Positions 26,101-41,100 of a stretch of DNA of 64,000 bases are shown one piece after another. The stretch comes from Loripinus fragilis. Its lineage: Eukaryota > Mollusca > Bivalvia > Lucinida > Lucinidae. The translations under genes and the position numbers were made by a program. Position 1 is the stretch's first letter; each line of letters starts with the position of its first letter. Where the stretch lies: the NCBI GenBank assembly GCA_964019695.1, contig OZ026531.1, forward strand, positions 10,196,593 to 10,260,592, in the 5' to 3' direction. The notes below the pieces were generated by a model that was not told where the DNA came from, made no database searches, and saw only the letters and a list, made by a program, of their open reading frames with translations.

Positions 26101-29100
26101 AGGTAGGTAGGTAGGTTGTGTGTATGGAGAGGGGGTGGGGGTCAGGATGGGTGGGTGGGTAGGTATAGGTAGATATATATAGGTGACTATTGGCAGGTAG
26201 GTATGGGGAGGGGTGAGGGTAGGTAGGTAGGTAGGTAGGTAGGTAGGTAGGTAGGTAGGTAGGTAGGTAGGTAGGTAGGTAGGTAGGTAGGTAGGTAGGT
26301 AGGTAGGTAGGTAGGTAGGTAGGTGGGTGGGTGGGTGGGTGGGTGGGAGGGAGGTGGGTAAGAAGGAGGGAGGTGGATAGGTGGGTGGGTAAGAGGGAGG
26401 GAGGTGGATAGATGGGTGGGCGAGAGGGAGGGAGGTGGGTGGGTGAGAGGAGGGCGGTGGGAGGGAGGGAGGTTAGGTTAGGGTAGGGTAGGATAGGTAG
26501 CATTGAGGGAGGGATTCTTGGTGGGACTGGGTAGTATGGCTGTTGGGGTCCTGGGTGGGTGGATAGATACAGGTACAGGGCTTTTTTTCACCAGTTTGGG
26601 ACAGTGACCTATACCCCTGGGATTGGGAATTTTGCGCGAAAATGCCAAAAATTGGGAATTTTTAGCGCTTTAAGCTGTATTGTCAAATCATTAAAAACAT
26701 CATATTTTCTGAATTTAGCTGTAGTGTTAAATTATAATCACCATTGCATGATGTATTATATGAGACTGTGCAGTGATGAATATTCGACAGTTTTAAGCCA
26801 CCTAACCATGATAAAACTGATGACTTTTCTTAATTTTTTTTTTCTGATTTGAAATTGGGAATCCTCCAACAATTGGGAAAAAAAGATACTTTTTGGCATT
26901 GGGAATATAACCCAATAACAGCTATAAAATCGACCAAAAATAAGCCCTGAGGTAGGTTTAAGTAAGCATTGGTAGGTAAGTTTGTGGTAGAGGTGAGGAG
27001 GGGGTAGGGTTGGGGGCGTTTTAGGTGCGTTGGGATGTGGGTGGAGGTCTATATGGTCAGTTGGGTAGTAGAGTTTTCTGGGGATTTTCTTAAATATTGA
27101 AAGCCTGAGTTGACAGCCATTTTCTTTTATTTCATTACAGCTTGTTAACTAATTTGGCTGTTTCCCTGTGCTGATGCATTGCATAGGTTGGCCCTTGCTA
27201 ATGTTGGTAATTTAGTCAAATAGAAGAATTTGCCAAGGTGGATATTAATTTGGCTGCCCAGGCTGATCAGTCTTGGCTTGGGGAACAAGTCAATCTATGG
27301 GTCTCATCACGAGAAACCATCTCTTCCAGGTTTCTTACCTAGTGAAACACAAACCAGTCTGCTTAGCTACAGAGACTAGCTAGATTACTGAAACAAAGCA
27401 ATCTCAGGTGAAGCAGGACAGTTATAAAAGTTAATTACGCAGCTTTAAAAATCTGTAGAAAAGCTGCGTCTTTATGTTTTTAGACTGTTTGGACTTAAAT
27501 ATAAGTAATACGCAGCTTTTCTGCAGCTCTCAGGAGCTGCAGATTTTACCTTAATGATTCATTTGTTTAATAAAACAGAATATTCACCTTTTCTACAGCT
27601 TTCAGAATTAAATACGCAGCTTTCTCAGACAAACCAACTTAAATACGCAGCTTCTGCGCAGCCCACACAAAAAAGTACAGCTTTTACGCAGCTTATACGC
27701 AGGTCTGAAAAAAAAACGCAGCATTTCTACAGCTTTAACGCAGGTCTGAAAAAAACGCAGCTTTTACGCAGCTTTTTCAAAAAAGCTGCGGAAAAGCCGG
27801 CTTTTACGCAGCTTTTACGCAGAGCTGCGTTTAATTTTGGCAAGGGTAGCCATTCTGTGTAGCTGAGCAGGCTGGATTGAGCCTTCCTTCCTTGACTACC
27901 CAAGAGACAGGTTTTCTCACATTGAGGCTGATATATGCTAGGAGATAGTGGCAAGCCTACCCTAGCAGTAATGGTAAATGACATGATTCTAAACACAAAA
28001 TGCTAGCTAAAGAATTTGCACATCTTTAGAAATCATGTGAAAGGCAATGTTGTTTCAATGTATTTTACCTAGTGTTGCACAATTGCTAAATCTTGCTGCA
28101 CAATTTTAAAATCTGTCTGTTCAATTCTTGCATTTTTTTTGCGCTATTCTGAATCTGTCTACACAGTTTCAAAATCTATCTGCACAATTTTTGAAGTTTT
28201 CCTTGCAATTATTAATTAATTCTAGTTGCACAATTACCAATTCCTTTGCACAATTTCTGAATTTTCCTGTGCAATTTCCAAATTGTGTCTCACAATATCT
28301 TAATTATCTTTCTGCACACTTTCCAAATCTTAAGGAATTCTTGTCATGCCAGAGAACCCTCTGAAGTCTCAAGGATCAATGCTGGAGGGCTAGCACAGTA
28401 TTCTATAGGTATTAATTGAAAGTTGGGGTCACTTTAAAGAAGTTTGAAATTGGTACAATTCGTAGCAGTAGACGGTTGTTCCACTACTTAGACCCCTGAT
28501 CACCCAACTGATTAGCAATTACATGTATTGGGTGAAGAACAAAATGACAGAGAGCTCTCAACCACTGCAACCACTGCAAGTTAGTAGAAGGGAGGTGCTA
28601 TTTCTTGCTTTTGATTATATTGATAAATTCTTTTATATTAATTTTTGACATTGTTTTGGTATAAAATTGACAGCAGCTTGCTTTTGTATTTGTTTTTCCT
28701 GCATAGTTGATTATTCATTTCTGCTATACATGTACTTTATAGACACAAACTTATATGAATTCAAATCATATTGATCTGCACAGATTATTATATAATGATT
28801 AACCCTTTACCCCATATGCTATATTTAGAACATTGCATCATTTCTTTAAAAAACTCAAATTTTCAAATATTTTCCAAAAATAATTTTTACATTTCAATAG
28901 TTTTGAAAATATTATTGAAAATGGAACATAAAATAAATTGCTCCTCAGGAGCAAATGTTCCATTAAAAAATCTTACATTTCAAAGGTGTCCAAACGCACT
29001 TGTGTGGAGTAAAGGGTTAAAGTGCTTTATCACATGCAACAATCCAACTCCTTCATGGCATATACCAATGGGGTAAAAGTTTCTGTTTCCTGTTTTTATG

Positions 29101-32100
29101 AGAAAAATTTACAAATCGGCTAACACTATTCAATGTGGCATTCATTGAACTTTCACATACTGATATTATTTTTAAAAAGATATTATGCTTGACAGTTTAA
29201 AATGTTTCGTAAGGAAGAAAATGGGCGTTTGTTCAACTTCAACACATATTCCTGAATCAATTTATGTGCCAGGGTACAATATTAAAGATGTGTCAAAGGT
29301 AAACGCCAATGCTATCGAATAGCATTTCTGGACTTCTAAAATTTTCTATTTAGAAGGAAAACCAGGGATTTTATTGAATTTAAGGTCCTTCTGATTCATT
29401 GGAAACTGGTTCCTCTTCTTCATAGCACAGTGTTGATTTTATGCTATGAATGAATTGGATTGGTGAGCGTGCTTATTTATTTGAAATTGCAGAGACTTAT
29501 TTCTTGTGTGTGTGTGTTTTATTTCTTCTGAAGATGGATTAAAATATACTTAAATTGTAGATTTAATTGAGTATCTTGATAATTGGTATTACTTTAAGTG
29601 GAAGTTCATTTCTGTATATTGTTACACATTAGGCGGAGGTTTATTAAGGTATCAGTTCACTTTAGGAGAGGTTTAATTTGGTAAATTGATGCAGTTAAAT
29701 AGAGGTTTATCTAATTAAATTAACACTCTTCAATAGAGGTTTACTGTGGTTTATTAATACATTTTAAGAGGATCTAAATTGATGCAGTTAAACAGAGGTT
29801 TATCTAATTAAATTGACACTCTACAATAGAGGTTTACTAAGGTTTATTGATACACTTCAAGAGGAGGTAAATTGATGCAGTTAAATAGAGGTTGATCTAA
29901 TTAAATTGACACTCTTCAATAGAGGTTTACTGAGGTTTATTAATACACTTCAAGAGGAGGTTAATTGATTCAGTTAAATAGAGGTTTATCTAATTAAATT
30001 GACACTCTTCAATAGAGGTTTACTGAGGTTTATTAATACACTTCAAGAGGAAGTAAATTGATGCAGTTAAATAGAGGTTGATCTAATTAAATTGACGCTC
30101 TTCAATAGAGGTTTACTGAGGTTTATTAATACACTTCAAGAGGAGGTAAATTGATGCAGTTAAATAGAGGTTTATCTAATTAAATTGTCTCTCTTCAATA
30201 GAGGTTTACTGAGGTTTATTAATACACTTCAAGAGGAGGTAAATTGATGCAGTGAAATAGAGGTTTATCTAATTAAATTGTCTCTCTTCAATAGAGGTTT
30301 ACTGAGGTTTATTAATACACTTCAAGAGGAGGTAAATTGATGCAGTTAAATAGAGGTTTATTTAATTAAATTGACACTCTTCATTAGAGGTTTACTGAGG
30401 TTTATTAATACACTTTAAGAGGAGGTAAATTGATGCAGTTAAATAGAGGCTTATCTAATTAAATTGACTCTCTTCAATAGTGGTTTACTGAGGTTTATTA
30501 ATACACTTCAAGAGGAGGTAAATTGATGCAGTTAAATAGAGGTTTATCTAATTAAATTGTCACTCTTCAATAGAGGTTTACTGAGGTTTATAAATACACT
30601 TCAAGAGGAGGTAAATTGATGCAGTTAAATAATGGTTTATCTAATTAAATTGTCACTCTTCAATAGAGGTTTACTGAGGTTTATTAATACACTTCAAGAG
30701 GAGGTAAATTGATGCAGTTAAATAGAGGTTTATCTAATTAAATTGACACTCTTCAATAGAGGTTTACTGAGGTTTATAAATACACTTCAAGAGGAGGTTA
30801 ATTGATGCAGTTAAATGGAGGTTTATCTAATTAAATTGTCTCTCTTCAATAGAGGTATACTGAGGTTTATTAATACGCTTCAAGAGGAGGTAGATTGATA
30901 CTGTAGATTCGGAAATCTTTGCGTGAATTTTATTTTCGCAAATAGCATTAAAAGACTTATAAGTGATGTGAAAAAATTGTGACTAAGGCAAGATTTACCT
31001 ATATCAATAAACGTCAGAGTGATTTTGCCATTTCGCGAGGGTTTTATTTTCACGAAATTTCACGCATGCGAAGTTTCGTGAAAATAAAGTCATCGGGAAA
31101 ATTTCCGAATTTACAGTACATTTCGTAGGGAGCTTTATTTATGATAATTCATACACTTCAACAGGAGGTCATTTAACTTTTAAGTCACGTTAAAACACTT
31201 CAATGGGAGGTTTATGTTTATAACGGTAAATTGATTCACATTATTGAGAGTTTATACTCTTCAAGAATAGGTTTATTTAGGTATGCTAATAAATGTCAGA
31301 GATGATATTTAGGTAAAGCGATTGAGGTTGGTTAAGGTAAATTTTTACATTTCAATGAATAGGTAAGCACGAAAGAGATTTACAGGCAGTAATATATTTC
31401 AAATGGAGGTTAATTTAGACAGAATGATATACAATTTACAGACAACCGTCAGTGATGGTTATAATCACACCAAGGGGTGAAATTGTGAAAAGTGTGATTT
31501 CCTATGGGAATGCAGATACACCAAGGCATGACGTGAATGAGAAGATAGTTGAAGAAACAAACTTTACATCTGCTGGTAAAAAGAAACATCCCGCAAGAAG
31601 CGGAAGTTTGAGGAGGTCTTCATTTGTAGATAAAGGGACCCATGTAACTGAGGGGAGCTTTACTAGTGAGAGTAGAGATAGTGCTAAAAGGGGACGGATG
31701 AGGTAACCACATCTGTGTTGATGTTATTGGTGGTGGTTAACATGTGCTCATAACACAAGATGTTTTTAAATACATAAGCTGTTTTGTAGACTGGCTCCAG
31801 TCCTTAAAACAATTTTTGTCAATGTGTCATATCATATACTTGTAGCCAGTCTAACTCTGATGGCTCTGTGTTAAGACAGAGCCATCAGAGTTAGACTGGC
31901 TACAAGTATATGATATGACACATTGATGAAAAGTTGTTTTAGGACTGGAGCCAGTCTAACTGTTATGTAAATCTGGTATTCCTTATTCTTTTCTTACTCA
32001 TCAGTTGTATGTATTAATGCTTCTACCCATTAAATGTTCATTTATTACATGTTTGTATGTTTGTAAGCAGATTTAGTACCTTTAAAAGTGAATTCTATGT

Positions 32101-35100
32101 TTAAAGCTTATGTGTTAAATCCCCTCGCAAAAAAATGGACCATATTACACCCAATAATGGGCACACTTAGAGGAGAGGTGCAGGTTTTAGGATAAATATG
32201 GTATATTTGTCTATAGCAATGTATGTTAATGTGTTATTTCAAGCTTGTAATGTATGTGTACACATTTGCTAATTTTCATTTTCCATTTGTTGATTAATAT
32301 AATGTATACAGTAAAACCTGTGTAAAACGACCACTCTCAAAAAGACCAAAGATTGGTTTTCAAGAGCAATTATTGCTTAATGCAGGTCAAAAGTATTGCA
32401 GAATGCTCCAATGGGAGCATTCTGCAATACTTTTGACCTTCATTAAGCTACCATTTGTCATTAACATCTTAGTTTTGTCTATTTTTGAGTGGCCGCTTAA
32501 GACAGGTTTTATTGTAATATGCTTTTTGTTTACGGTTGTGAGTTGGGTCCTGGTACCGTTAGTTAACAGGTGACTGGGCCCAGGACGAGGACAAGCCTCA
32601 AACTACACTTACTGTCTTTTCAGTGTCACCTTGCATTTTGGGGATAACTGTATTCAAAATTTTCATTTGGGGAGGTATATCGTCGGATATACGGTCAGAA
32701 ATTTAGTTTTAAGGTGACGCGTAAGCGGAGCTGTAAAACATGATTTCCGAAAGTATATCAGAAGATATACCTCCCCAAATGAAAATTTTGAATATGGTTA
32801 TACCCATTCCATATCAGCATTTTTCCTGCAAAAAGACAGTGAAAATGTTCTATTTAGCGCCTACGTCCAGCGGCTGCCAGCTGCATAAAAACGCTCGCCA
32901 GCTGCATATAATCACTTGTCAACGTAATGAAGTCGAGTTTGCGACAGTATATCACAGGATATACTGTCGCAAACTTATGACATTATCCAATCAGACGTTG
33001 TGTTGCATTTACAAGTGCATTAGAATGTCCCATTTACCTGTTAAGTAAACTGAACAGGGAACCAATACTCATCTTTACTTATTGGATTGATTTTACGTTC
33101 CAAAGGTGTATATTGGCTTGTGTTGATGCTTTACAGCCCAGTCAACAATTTTTTCAGTCATATGGGGATGATGGGTTGAGTGAGTAATTCGTTAGAGGAT
33201 ATAGCGTCTAGTGCATAAGGACTCAACACAGTACCTCAGGAACTGTATCTCAAGTCTAATACCCTACCACTGAGCCATTGCGCTGCTCCCATAGGTGTAT
33301 ATACCCTGTTCAACTTTATGAGCCCACATGCTTATATAAATACACTCACACTGAGTACTACTTTGGGTTGTTTAAACTATACAGGCCTTGATGCAAGAAA
33401 ACCTATCTTAAGGGGATTGCAAATAACAAAGGGGCAGACCAGCCTGCGCATCTGCACAGATTGATCAGTGCCTTCGATATTCGCTTATTTGAAAAGTAAC
33501 ATATCTAGACTCACTACAAGCGCAATTTCAATTTTCTTGCAAGTCTCTGTAGCTGAGAAGATTGGTTTGAGTCTCGCTTTTTTCTGAAACGCCGAAAATA
33601 GGTATTGTTGTGACGAAGCCCATATATACAGACTTTTGATTTTCAGTCGCTGGTTTCTGATGAAGTGGATCTACACTGTTTTCAGAAGACTGTATAGAAT
33701 TTTGATAAAGTTATATGAACAGTGTGTGCTTATTAGTTGAATATGATAGGTGTGTATTACGAATTATGTAATTTAAATGAATACAAGTGATGTTATCTTT
33801 GTACTATAGTAACTTTCATCTAAGCAGCCCTTTGAATTTGGTGGTATCCTGACACTTGCTCTGATTCCTAAAATATTTAACACACATGTCCACCATAATA
33901 TCATGATATGGAAATCACTGCTACAAGGTCATCGTTGAAGGTCAAAGTTCACATTTACTGAATTTGTTACCACGCCATATCTCCTGAATCTCGTGCCAGG
34001 TTTTGAAAATATTTTGCACCCCATTTGGACAATGGGGAGACATTATGGGTTTCAGATTGCCCGATTCAAGGTCAAGGTCTAAGTTTACATGACTTGTATA
34101 GACAATGTGTCTGCTACATAACTCATGACCTCTTGGTCCAATTCTGCGTTATTGAGACCCCCAGAGGAGGGGGGGAGGCTTCATAAGGTTGATTGGAACT
34201 CTGGTTGCCATGACAACATAAAACTCTCATAAATAATGGGAAAAACTATAAAAATCTTCTCTGAAGCTATGAGGACCACTGAACTTATATTTTTAGTGTG
34301 TAGTAATTGATGTCTTGTTATTTTTCGATGTTAATTTTCAGACTAATATCAGTGACAGATGCACCACAGCCCCCTATAATCATTAGGTATTTAAGATTTG
34401 GTGAAGTGGTTAGGATTGTTTGAGTGCCATAATATATACCCTTAATATTCAGTAAACAGCTTTTGGATGTTTTCAACCTCATACCTTGTAAGCATATAAA
34501 ATCAGACCCCAAGGTTATCAAATTTATTTCATGCTCAACTCAACTGAGCATGATTTCAACTGCTCATAAAGACTTTAATACTGAAAAATAAATAATTTTC
34601 TTTATTTAGAACTCTTAGATTTTGTATTCATCCTGATAATAAATGTTAAAATGCCAACAATTGTTGGCATTTTAACATTTATGAGCAGGATGAATTTCAT
34701 GGTCAGTTGAGTAGCATGAGCATGTAAAAAGTTATAACCTCGAGGCCAGGCTGCTGTACACCCACCAGCAAAATTCAATTCTAATGGTGTTTGGCGGGAG
34801 GACTAATAGTGGCTTCAGACCCACAATAATATGCTGGTTGGCAAAAACAAGTAAAATTATCAGTTATCTACTGCATTTCAGTCATAACATTTTGCACAGT
34901 AACTTGCCTTTGAAAAAACTTTGAATGCAGACCTTAAATAATAAACTCACAAATGAGTTAAAGTGATTGGAAAAATAAATTGCTTCAAAAGGGTGTTGCA
35001 GGTTTGCCAGGGGAATGCCATAGTTAAGACAGAGTCCTCATAAACACGCCAAAATTAGAGTAGGTTCATTGATGATAGCTGTGTAGACTCCAAGGGGTTG

Positions 35101-38100
35101 CAGTATAAATGCAATAAAAGTATAATACTAGATTTATTTAGAGGGCTTTCTTGAAAAGTCCTTGAAAATTAAATATGCCTTGAAAAGTGCTGGAAAATCA
35201 CTCAATGGCATTGAAAATTCCTTATTCTTCTATTTTCTGTAGGACTTAACACTGTTGATAGAGATCAAAATCAATATAAAATTGTTGTGCCTTTATTTGG
35301 TGCAGCAAATGCTGCACCAAATAAAGGCACAACAATTTTATACTAATTTTCTAGTACTAACTTCTCCATTAACTCAGTCCAGTATTTCTGAAGTAGAATT
35401 TTAACATTTAAATCAGGATGTTTCATAAACTTTTAGTCCTTGAAAACTGTAGGATAGACTTGAGAAGAACTTGAAAAGTCCTTGAATTTGTAGGATATAC
35501 TTGAAAAGTCCTTGAATTTTACTCAAACTTGCCTGTATGAAGCCTGTCTGTACTTACTGAATATGAAGGGTATAGTTGCTAGAGGTGATAGGAAATACTA
35601 ACATTGATATGGACCAGCCTATAAGATATTGCTATACTTACTACTTACATTATACAATGCATAAAGTCACCTTTTAATTGTGCAGCTTTTCAGTGGGTCC
35701 CAATCACTGGCACTTGAGTCCCAAACCTCAATTAATAAGTTGACAGCACCATCGGCATATCAACGAAGCTCTAAAGGCATGAAAACATAAAAAAAATCAA
35801 TTACATAAAGATAGTGTTCATTTCTATAAATACAAATATTTATACTTATAGAAGCGAACACTATCTTTATAAAATTGATATTTTCGATGTTTTCATGTGT
35901 TTTGAGCTTCGATGAGATGCCGATGGCGCTATCATCTTATTTATTGAGGTTTGGGACTCAAGTGCCAGTGGTCCCAATGTCTACCTTGTGGGCTTAGCTT
36001 TTAAAGTGTGTACCAGCAGTGAATTGTCCTGGAGAGACTGTGGATTTGCTCAAGCTTTTAGTGAAAAGTACCAAAATATTGGGCGCTGGCACTTATTTCC
36101 TTTGTGTAACTAACTTATATTATTGTGATATGTGTTTATTATATTATGTAAATTGACCAACTTCTATTTTATTGGAAAGTTAGCACTGTGTGTGATAATG
36201 CTATTTTGTAACTTCTGAAAATGAAGTCTGTCACCCAAAAAATGTTTATGATCTACATGTGTTCCTCTATGCTTAGCAGAATATATGCATTAATATTAGC
36301 ATTTTGTTTCAAATTCTTCCCAAAAAATATTTGTCAAATGGCTTCATCAATTAAATAGTTTTGTAAGTACAAAAATTACTGTAAAGTCTGCGACAGATAG
36401 GCCTGTTCTAACACTGTATATTCATATCAATCTGATCCTGAAGGAACAGTCGGATCAGGGTTTACAAAGTTATATTAACCTCACAAACTCTACATCTTAC
36501 ACACCCCTTCAGAAAGGTTAATTGAAATGCTAAAAGAAGATATCTTTTTTGTGTGTGTTTTTTTTGTGAAAATGTCTGGGTAGTAAGAAATTATTTTAGG
36601 CCTGATAGCAAGCTGTTGTGTGGTGTCTAGTGACAGCTCTAGAATGACTTTTCAACGTGGATGTTTTTTTATGTAAAACTGTATATTATAACTGTTTTAT
36701 TGGTGTATTATATTTAACCTTATATGTTCAGTATGTTATGTGGTTTTATTCTGAGAGTTGTCTTTGTTGTTATATGTCTCCTACCTGATTGTCTGAAATA
36801 CACTGTTCTGCATAACCTCACAAAACAGGCTCATTTCTGAGTCTCCTTCAGCTTAATTGAATAATTGGCCTAGCAGTATTCTCAGATACAGATAGTGGTT
36901 ATGAAGGAGAGCATATAATGTAAATTCGGAAATTTTCACGAGAATTTTATTTTCGGGAATAGCGTGAAAAGACATATTTGGGACGTTAAATATTCTTGAC
37001 TAGGGCATGAAATAACTATATCATTAAAGGACAGAGTCATCTTGCTATTTTGCAAGGTTTTGTTTTCACAAAACTTCGCATATGCAAAGTTTCGCAAAAA
37101 AACAACAACAAAAAAAAAACTGGAAAATTTCCGAATTTACAGTAGGAGTATTGAGCAATGTTATAAATGGATAAAAGATTTGGTTATGTCAAATGTGGTA
37201 GGGTTGCTGCTAAGTCAAGAATCAGTGCTGGCTTGTAATCAGTCAGCAAATCTTAATGATGAATTAATTTTGATTCATTGTTTCAAACGAATACAGCTTG
37301 ATAATGAATCAATGTTGTTTAATGTTGAGCCAATATATCTTGTTGATAAATTGATGTTTTACAGGTTATTTAATGTTGAGTCTATACATCTTGGTGATGA
37401 TTTAGTGTTGATTAATGCTTACTCAGCATGCACTAAGGATGAATCAAAGTTGAATCAGCACATCTTGATGATAAATCAAAGTTGAATCAGCACATCTTGA
37501 TGATAAATCAAAGCTTTATAATTCAGCACATCTTGATGATAACTCAAAGTTGAATAAGCACAACTTCATAATAAATCAAAGTTGAATTAGCACATCTTGA
37601 TGATAAATCAAAGCTTTATAATTCAGCACATCTTGATGATAAGTCAAAGTTGAATTAGCACATCTTATGATAAATCAAAGTTGAATCAGCACATCTTGAT
37701 GATAAATCAAAGCTTTATAATTCAGCCTGTGTTGATTATGAATCAATGTTGATCAGCACATCTTGGTGAATCAAAATTAATCAAGCACAGCTCTGTTGAT
37801 GATGAATCAAAGCTGATCCAGCACATCTTGATGAAGAATCAATGATGATTAGCACATATTGATGATGAATGGAAGCTATAAGGTGATTTTGATGAAAGTT
37901 GATTAGCACATCATGATAATAAATCAAAGTTGATCATCATATCTTGATGATGAATAAAAACTTATTCAGCACAGCTTGATGTGAATCAATGTTGATCAGC
38001 ACAGCACATCTTAATGATGTATCAAAGCTTATTCATCACTTCTTGATGATGAATCGAAGCTTATCCATCACTTCTTGACGATGAATCAATATTGATAAGC

Positions 38101-41100
38101 ACTTCTTGATGATAAATCAAAGTTTATCAGCATACCCTGATGACGATACAAAGTAGATTAACACATCCTGATGTTGAATCAATGTTGATTAGCACTTCTT
38201 GATTGTGAATCAAAGTTTATCAACACATCCTTATGATGAATCAATGTTGATTCATTGATGATGAATCAAAGTTTATCACCACATCCTTATGATGAATTAA
38301 TGTTGATTAGCACACATTGATTGTGAATCAAAGTTTATCAGATCATCTTTTTGTTTGTTTGATTTGATTCTTTACGTCCACTCAACAATCTTTCAGTTAT
38401 GCGGGACGGTCTTCCTGGGTTGAACCAGTACTAAGCTAGGATAAATGTGTCTTGCTCAAGGACCACAACGCAGTGACGCCGGTGAGGCTCGTACATGCGG
38501 CCCTTCGGTCTCGAGTCAAGCACTCTACCACTGAGCCACTGCGCTCCCATCAGATCATCTTGATGATGAATCTAATCAAAGTTTATCAACACATCCTTAT
38601 GATGAATTAATGTTAATTTATTGATGATGAATCAAAGTTTATCAACACATTCTTATGATGAATCAATGTTAACTTACCTCATTATTTTTTCTGAATCAAT
38701 AATTATAACTAATGGTGATTTGTGAGACATTTTGATTCAGAACATCTTGGTGTAACATCTTTAGCGATGATTTAATTTTGGACTAATTCATTTTATTGAT
38801 GCTGCTATTGGTCTTATTCATTTTTTTGAATGAGGATTTACAAACATCACAGGTACACTAGAATCAATGTTGACAATTTTTCAGGAATTATTCAGCACCT
38901 CCTGCTTTCCAACATACCCCTGAGTCAAGGTAATTCATTGTTGTATCATTGTCGAGTAAGCTATCACTGCAGTAAATTAGAATTTACTACATGTACTTTA
39001 AAGTATGATGAAATAGGGTAATAGTATATCACAACACTGTAGTATTAAAATTTGAATTCATCACATTAATTAAGGTACAATATTACTAGTGAAAGGCATA
39101 ATTTGCTACATCTCTATAATAGTGTTAAAACTACAGTAAGAAATAATTAATGAGGGCAAAGTATAATTTACTACTGCAAAGCTTAATTCAGTGCAATAAT
39201 TTTCAAGTCAAGTTCATAAGTAAGGGGTTTACTTATTATAGTTAAGATTAAAGTATACATAAAGCTTAATTCTTTTACTCATTGTTTCAAAAGTGCATAT
39301 TTATATAAATGTAGACCTTTGGAACATAACTGAATTTTGTAGGTAGAACTAGATAAATCAATAAAATATAATTTCAGAGTCTTCATTGCCAGTAGCAACA
39401 GTTTAAACCTTCACCATGGGCAACAGCATAGACTTGACCTTGACCCACCTTACTTGACCCCTGTTGATTTTGAAACTGCTAATGGGAAAATTCTAGAAGA
39501 TATTTTATTTAGTCACTATGATGGCCATGAAAGTGATGGCCACGAAAATGGCCATGAAAACCTAAGTGACCATTCAACAGTTGGCTCTAAGGACAAATGT
39601 CAAAGTGTTTCTAAAAATAGCTCCAGTTCAGGGTCCTTGACCTTGACAGCTCATAAAACAGAGAGCAGCATTTCAAGAAGTAGGAAAAGTACTGCATACA
39701 ATCTTGAAGAAATTGATTCTAAATTGAAACACTATCTGACAGTTGATACAACCCCTTATCAAGAAACATTGGATGGTTCATGCCATTTGATTGCTGACTC
39801 TGAACACAGGCTTTCAGCTGCATCTCTGGTCTATTCTGAGCTGAAATTCCCTTCTGAATCTCGGCCTACTAGTAAATTTGTAATTGATGCAAATCTTAAA
39901 TCAGATTCAGAAATTCGAGACCAGAATAGTTACATTTACAAAGGGAGCATTCATAGCCTGTCTGCTTGTAAAGTACAAGGTGAAGAGAGTCCAGTACAAA
40001 GTTTCATTAAGATTAATGAGAATGATCCACAATATATTGATATTGCCAAATTTGGTGAGGGTCAAGATTCCGAAGACGACAGTAAATATGGACTGGCTGA
40101 AAGTTCTTCTGGTTTTAGGTACTTGAATTGTAGTGCATGTACCACTGTTGTTAAACTGTTTTGTTTAGATTAGTGATATGCTCATACCTAACTCATGTTG
40201 GTACTTTAATATTATGCCAAATAAAAAAATACCTGTGTTTATAGGGTAACCCAACCCTACCTAAATATGCTCATACCTAACTCATGCCAAATAAATAAAA
40301 TATCTGTGTTTAGGGTAACACAACCCTACCTTAATTCACTGGTGAAACCTAGATTTTTTTCAGGTTTTCTGGAAAAAAAATAAAGTTTTATGCGTTTTGA
40401 AAGGCCAAATGCCTTTCAAAATGTATAAAATTATATTTTTTCCAGAAAAAAAATAATTAAAAAAAATACGTGTGCCTACCCTACCTAAACTTTTCAGACC
40501 TGTTACCCGAAACACATATGTTTGGTTATTTGGTTTTATTACATGTGGGTAAAAAAACTGTCCTTTACTCTTTAGCTTAAGAGCAGTTCAAGAACAGTTC
40601 TTGAACAATTTAGAGTTCTTGATCTGTTCATGAATTATTTAAGAGCAAATTTGTTCTGGAACTGTTCAAGAACATGCTTCAAGATAGTTCTTGGAATAAT
40701 CTTGAACATTTTTAGGAATTTTCTTTTACATTGTTTTGTCTCTGACGTTCTTTAACTACATGTTCTTAAATATATTCTTGTAAGTTTTAAGAACTGTTTT
40801 TGAACATAGTGTTGCCTCTGGTTTTCTTGAACGGTTCTTAAACTTGTTTGTGAACATTTTAAGAACTTTTCTTGAACACAGTGTTGCCTTTAACATACAC
40901 ACAGAACCAAAAGTAAGGGAACCTTGTACTTCTTTTTTGTATGTTACCATAAACACCTAAAAGATATGGAGTCCTATTCAATAATGGGTGTGACTGCCAC
41001 ATGCAGCAACCCATGCACGACACCTGTCAGGCATATACTGAAGCTGTCAGATAAAGCGTATCACTGCTCTTGGGATTGACTGCTATTCCTCCTGAAGTGC

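Larger units (their letters stand above)
23089..27846. mobile_element. 4.76 kb TA-flanked composite insertion with GCAGCTTTTAC arrays at both ends
   Basis: Left boundary TTCTA|CCCTTGCGAAAAAT, right boundary ATTTTGGCAAGGG|TAGCC, giving terminal CCCTTGC.AAAA inverted repeats and a TA duplication. Just inside are arrays of GCAGCTTTTACGCAGC-like motifs in both orientations (23100-23720 and 27430-27830). The flanks are the left (22955-23088) and right (27847-27930) halves of one family E element, which supports a single insertion. The interior holds SINEs, a GGTA microsatellite and no recognised transposase. It could also be two smaller GCAGC elements plus later changes. Confidence 0.6.

Noticed and set aside
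25952..26503. 183-codon minus-strand frame rich in YLPT repeats
   Set aside because: It is simply the (GGTA)n microsatellite read in reverse; no start context, splice sites or non-repeat conservation.
29640..30898. Regular direct repeats resembling a CRISPR array
   Set aside because: Units are contiguous 93-mers without unique spacers, and the context is eukaryotic.
37042..37485. 147-codon + strand frame
   Set aside because: Spans a MITE end and the ATCAAAGTT minisatellite; no acceptor or donor in a fitting phase.
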